Assembly: GCA_964625145.1 (NCBI GenBank)
Contig: CAZVAQ010000196.1
Span: forward strand, 1 to 5,732
Length of the DNA stretch: 5,732 nucleotides
Direction: 5' to 3'
From: CAYTRP01 sp964625145
GTDB lineage: Bacteria; Sumerlaeota; Sumerlaeia; SLMS01; JAHLLQ01
Positions within the stretch are counted from its first letter, which is position 1. Each line of letters starts with the position of its first letter. Positions 5,308 to 5,732 of the stretch are shown in pieces. The translations under genes were made by a program, and so were the position numbers. The notes beneath the pieces were generated by a model. The model worked only from the letters and a program-made list of their open reading frames with translations, did no database searches and was not told where the DNA came from.

Positions 5308-5732
5308 TCATCTCAGGCTCTTCTCAATCGTCTCCCACTGGTCGCGGTACGGTTCCAGGTCACTCTCGGCGATGGAACAGTGCAAAGAGTCCCACTTCTT
5401 GGGACGAGTGCCGCTGTGCTTCGCGAGGTAGGTCGTGTGATGTGAAATCAGGATGTCTCGGAGTTGCTCCCAGGTGAGGACGTAGAAACGGTCATTCCCA
5501 TCCTCACTAACCCTGACGAATACCACGACAAGTCCCCTCACCGGACACGGCTTCTTCTTCCCGAGCACTTGCCGCGTCCCGTCAAACGTGATGTCGCAGT
5601 ACAGCGTCATGTTTCCAAACTGCCAAGAGGGTCCACGACTGGCCTTCACCTGAACCGAGACATGCCGCCCCGTCTCATCGGACGCGATGATGTCATAGTG
5701 CGGCACATTGCCGGTGAACGTCGTCGCGATAA
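5308..5732 (-). CDS. C-terminal part of a PD-(D/E)xK nuclease-like protein (partial)
   Basis: The minus-strand frame is open from the right edge to TGA at 5310-5308, giving 141 residues (the last codon at the edge is incomplete). A GTG at 5706 could be read as a start, but the frame upstream (ATTFTGNVPHYD) continues the protein without a break, so the true start is outside the window. The visible part contains PHYDIIASD followed by HVSVQVKASRGPSW. This is the strand-Asp-strand-(E/Q)xK pattern of the restriction-endonuclease fold, with Gln in place of the usual Glu. After it come further beta-like strands (LVVVFVRV, RFYVLTW) and a helical C-terminus (SDLEPYRDQWETIEKSL). It could be a DNA-processing or restriction-related protein, or a degenerate binding domain. 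The fold assignment is from motif reading only. Confidence 0.6.
   Translation of the reverse strand, partial: IATTFTGNVPHYDIIASDETGRHVSVQVKASRGPSWQFGNMTLYCDITFDGTRQVLGKKKPCPVRGLVVVFVRVSEDGNDRFYVLTWEQLRDILISHHTTYLAKHSGTRPKKWDSLHCSIAESDLEPYRDQWETIEKSLR

Noticed and set aside
5101..5445. Plus-strand open frame running through the hairpin cluster
   Set aside because: It crosses several inverted repeats and runs antisense into the nuclease-like gene; its composition is not protein-like.

Overview
This is a GC-rich bacterial window. Its core is a minus-strand cytochrome bd quinol oxidase operon (cydA then cydB), so the host is a respiring bacterium able to live at low oxygen. The high GC content, weak or absent Shine-Dalgarno sequences on some genes and many short GC-rich hairpins between genes would fit Verrucomicrobiota or a neighbouring phylum. 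That placement is inference only; no marker gene is present.

Layout from left to right: (1) the last 22 codons of a plus-strand gene, whose stop overlaps the stop of the next, convergent gene; (2) a minus-strand family 4 glycosyltransferase (67-1296); (3) an unrecognised 114-residue minus-strand protein (1336-1680), only 39 bases upstream of the glycosyltransferase and probably co-transcribed with it; (4) a 219-base gap with GC-rich palindromes and a good Rho-independent terminator (1820-1863) closing the cyd operon; (5) cydB (1900-2928) and cydA (2925-4421), overlapping by four bases (GTGA); (6) a 195-base divergent regulatory gap; (7) a plus-strand minimal nucleotidyltransferase (4617-4955) of the MntA antitoxin type, with no HEPN toxin after it; (8) a 352-base non-coding stretch full of inverted repeats; (9) the C-terminal part of a minus-strand protein resembling a PD-(D/E)xK nuclease (5308 to the right edge).

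CydA and CydB form the membrane oxidase that transfers electrons from quinol to oxygen. All heme ligands and the main quinol-site residues can be located, and CydA has a short Q-loop. The glycosyltransferase and its small partner have no visible functional link to the oxidase. The right third (orphan antitoxin, hairpin cluster, nuclease-like fragment) looks like accessory, rearranged DNA. The points most worth a second look are the toxin-less MNT gene, the hairpin family with a compensatory stem change, the 74-base foldable element just after the MNT gene, and the glycosyltransferase lacking both glutamates of its usual EX7E motif.
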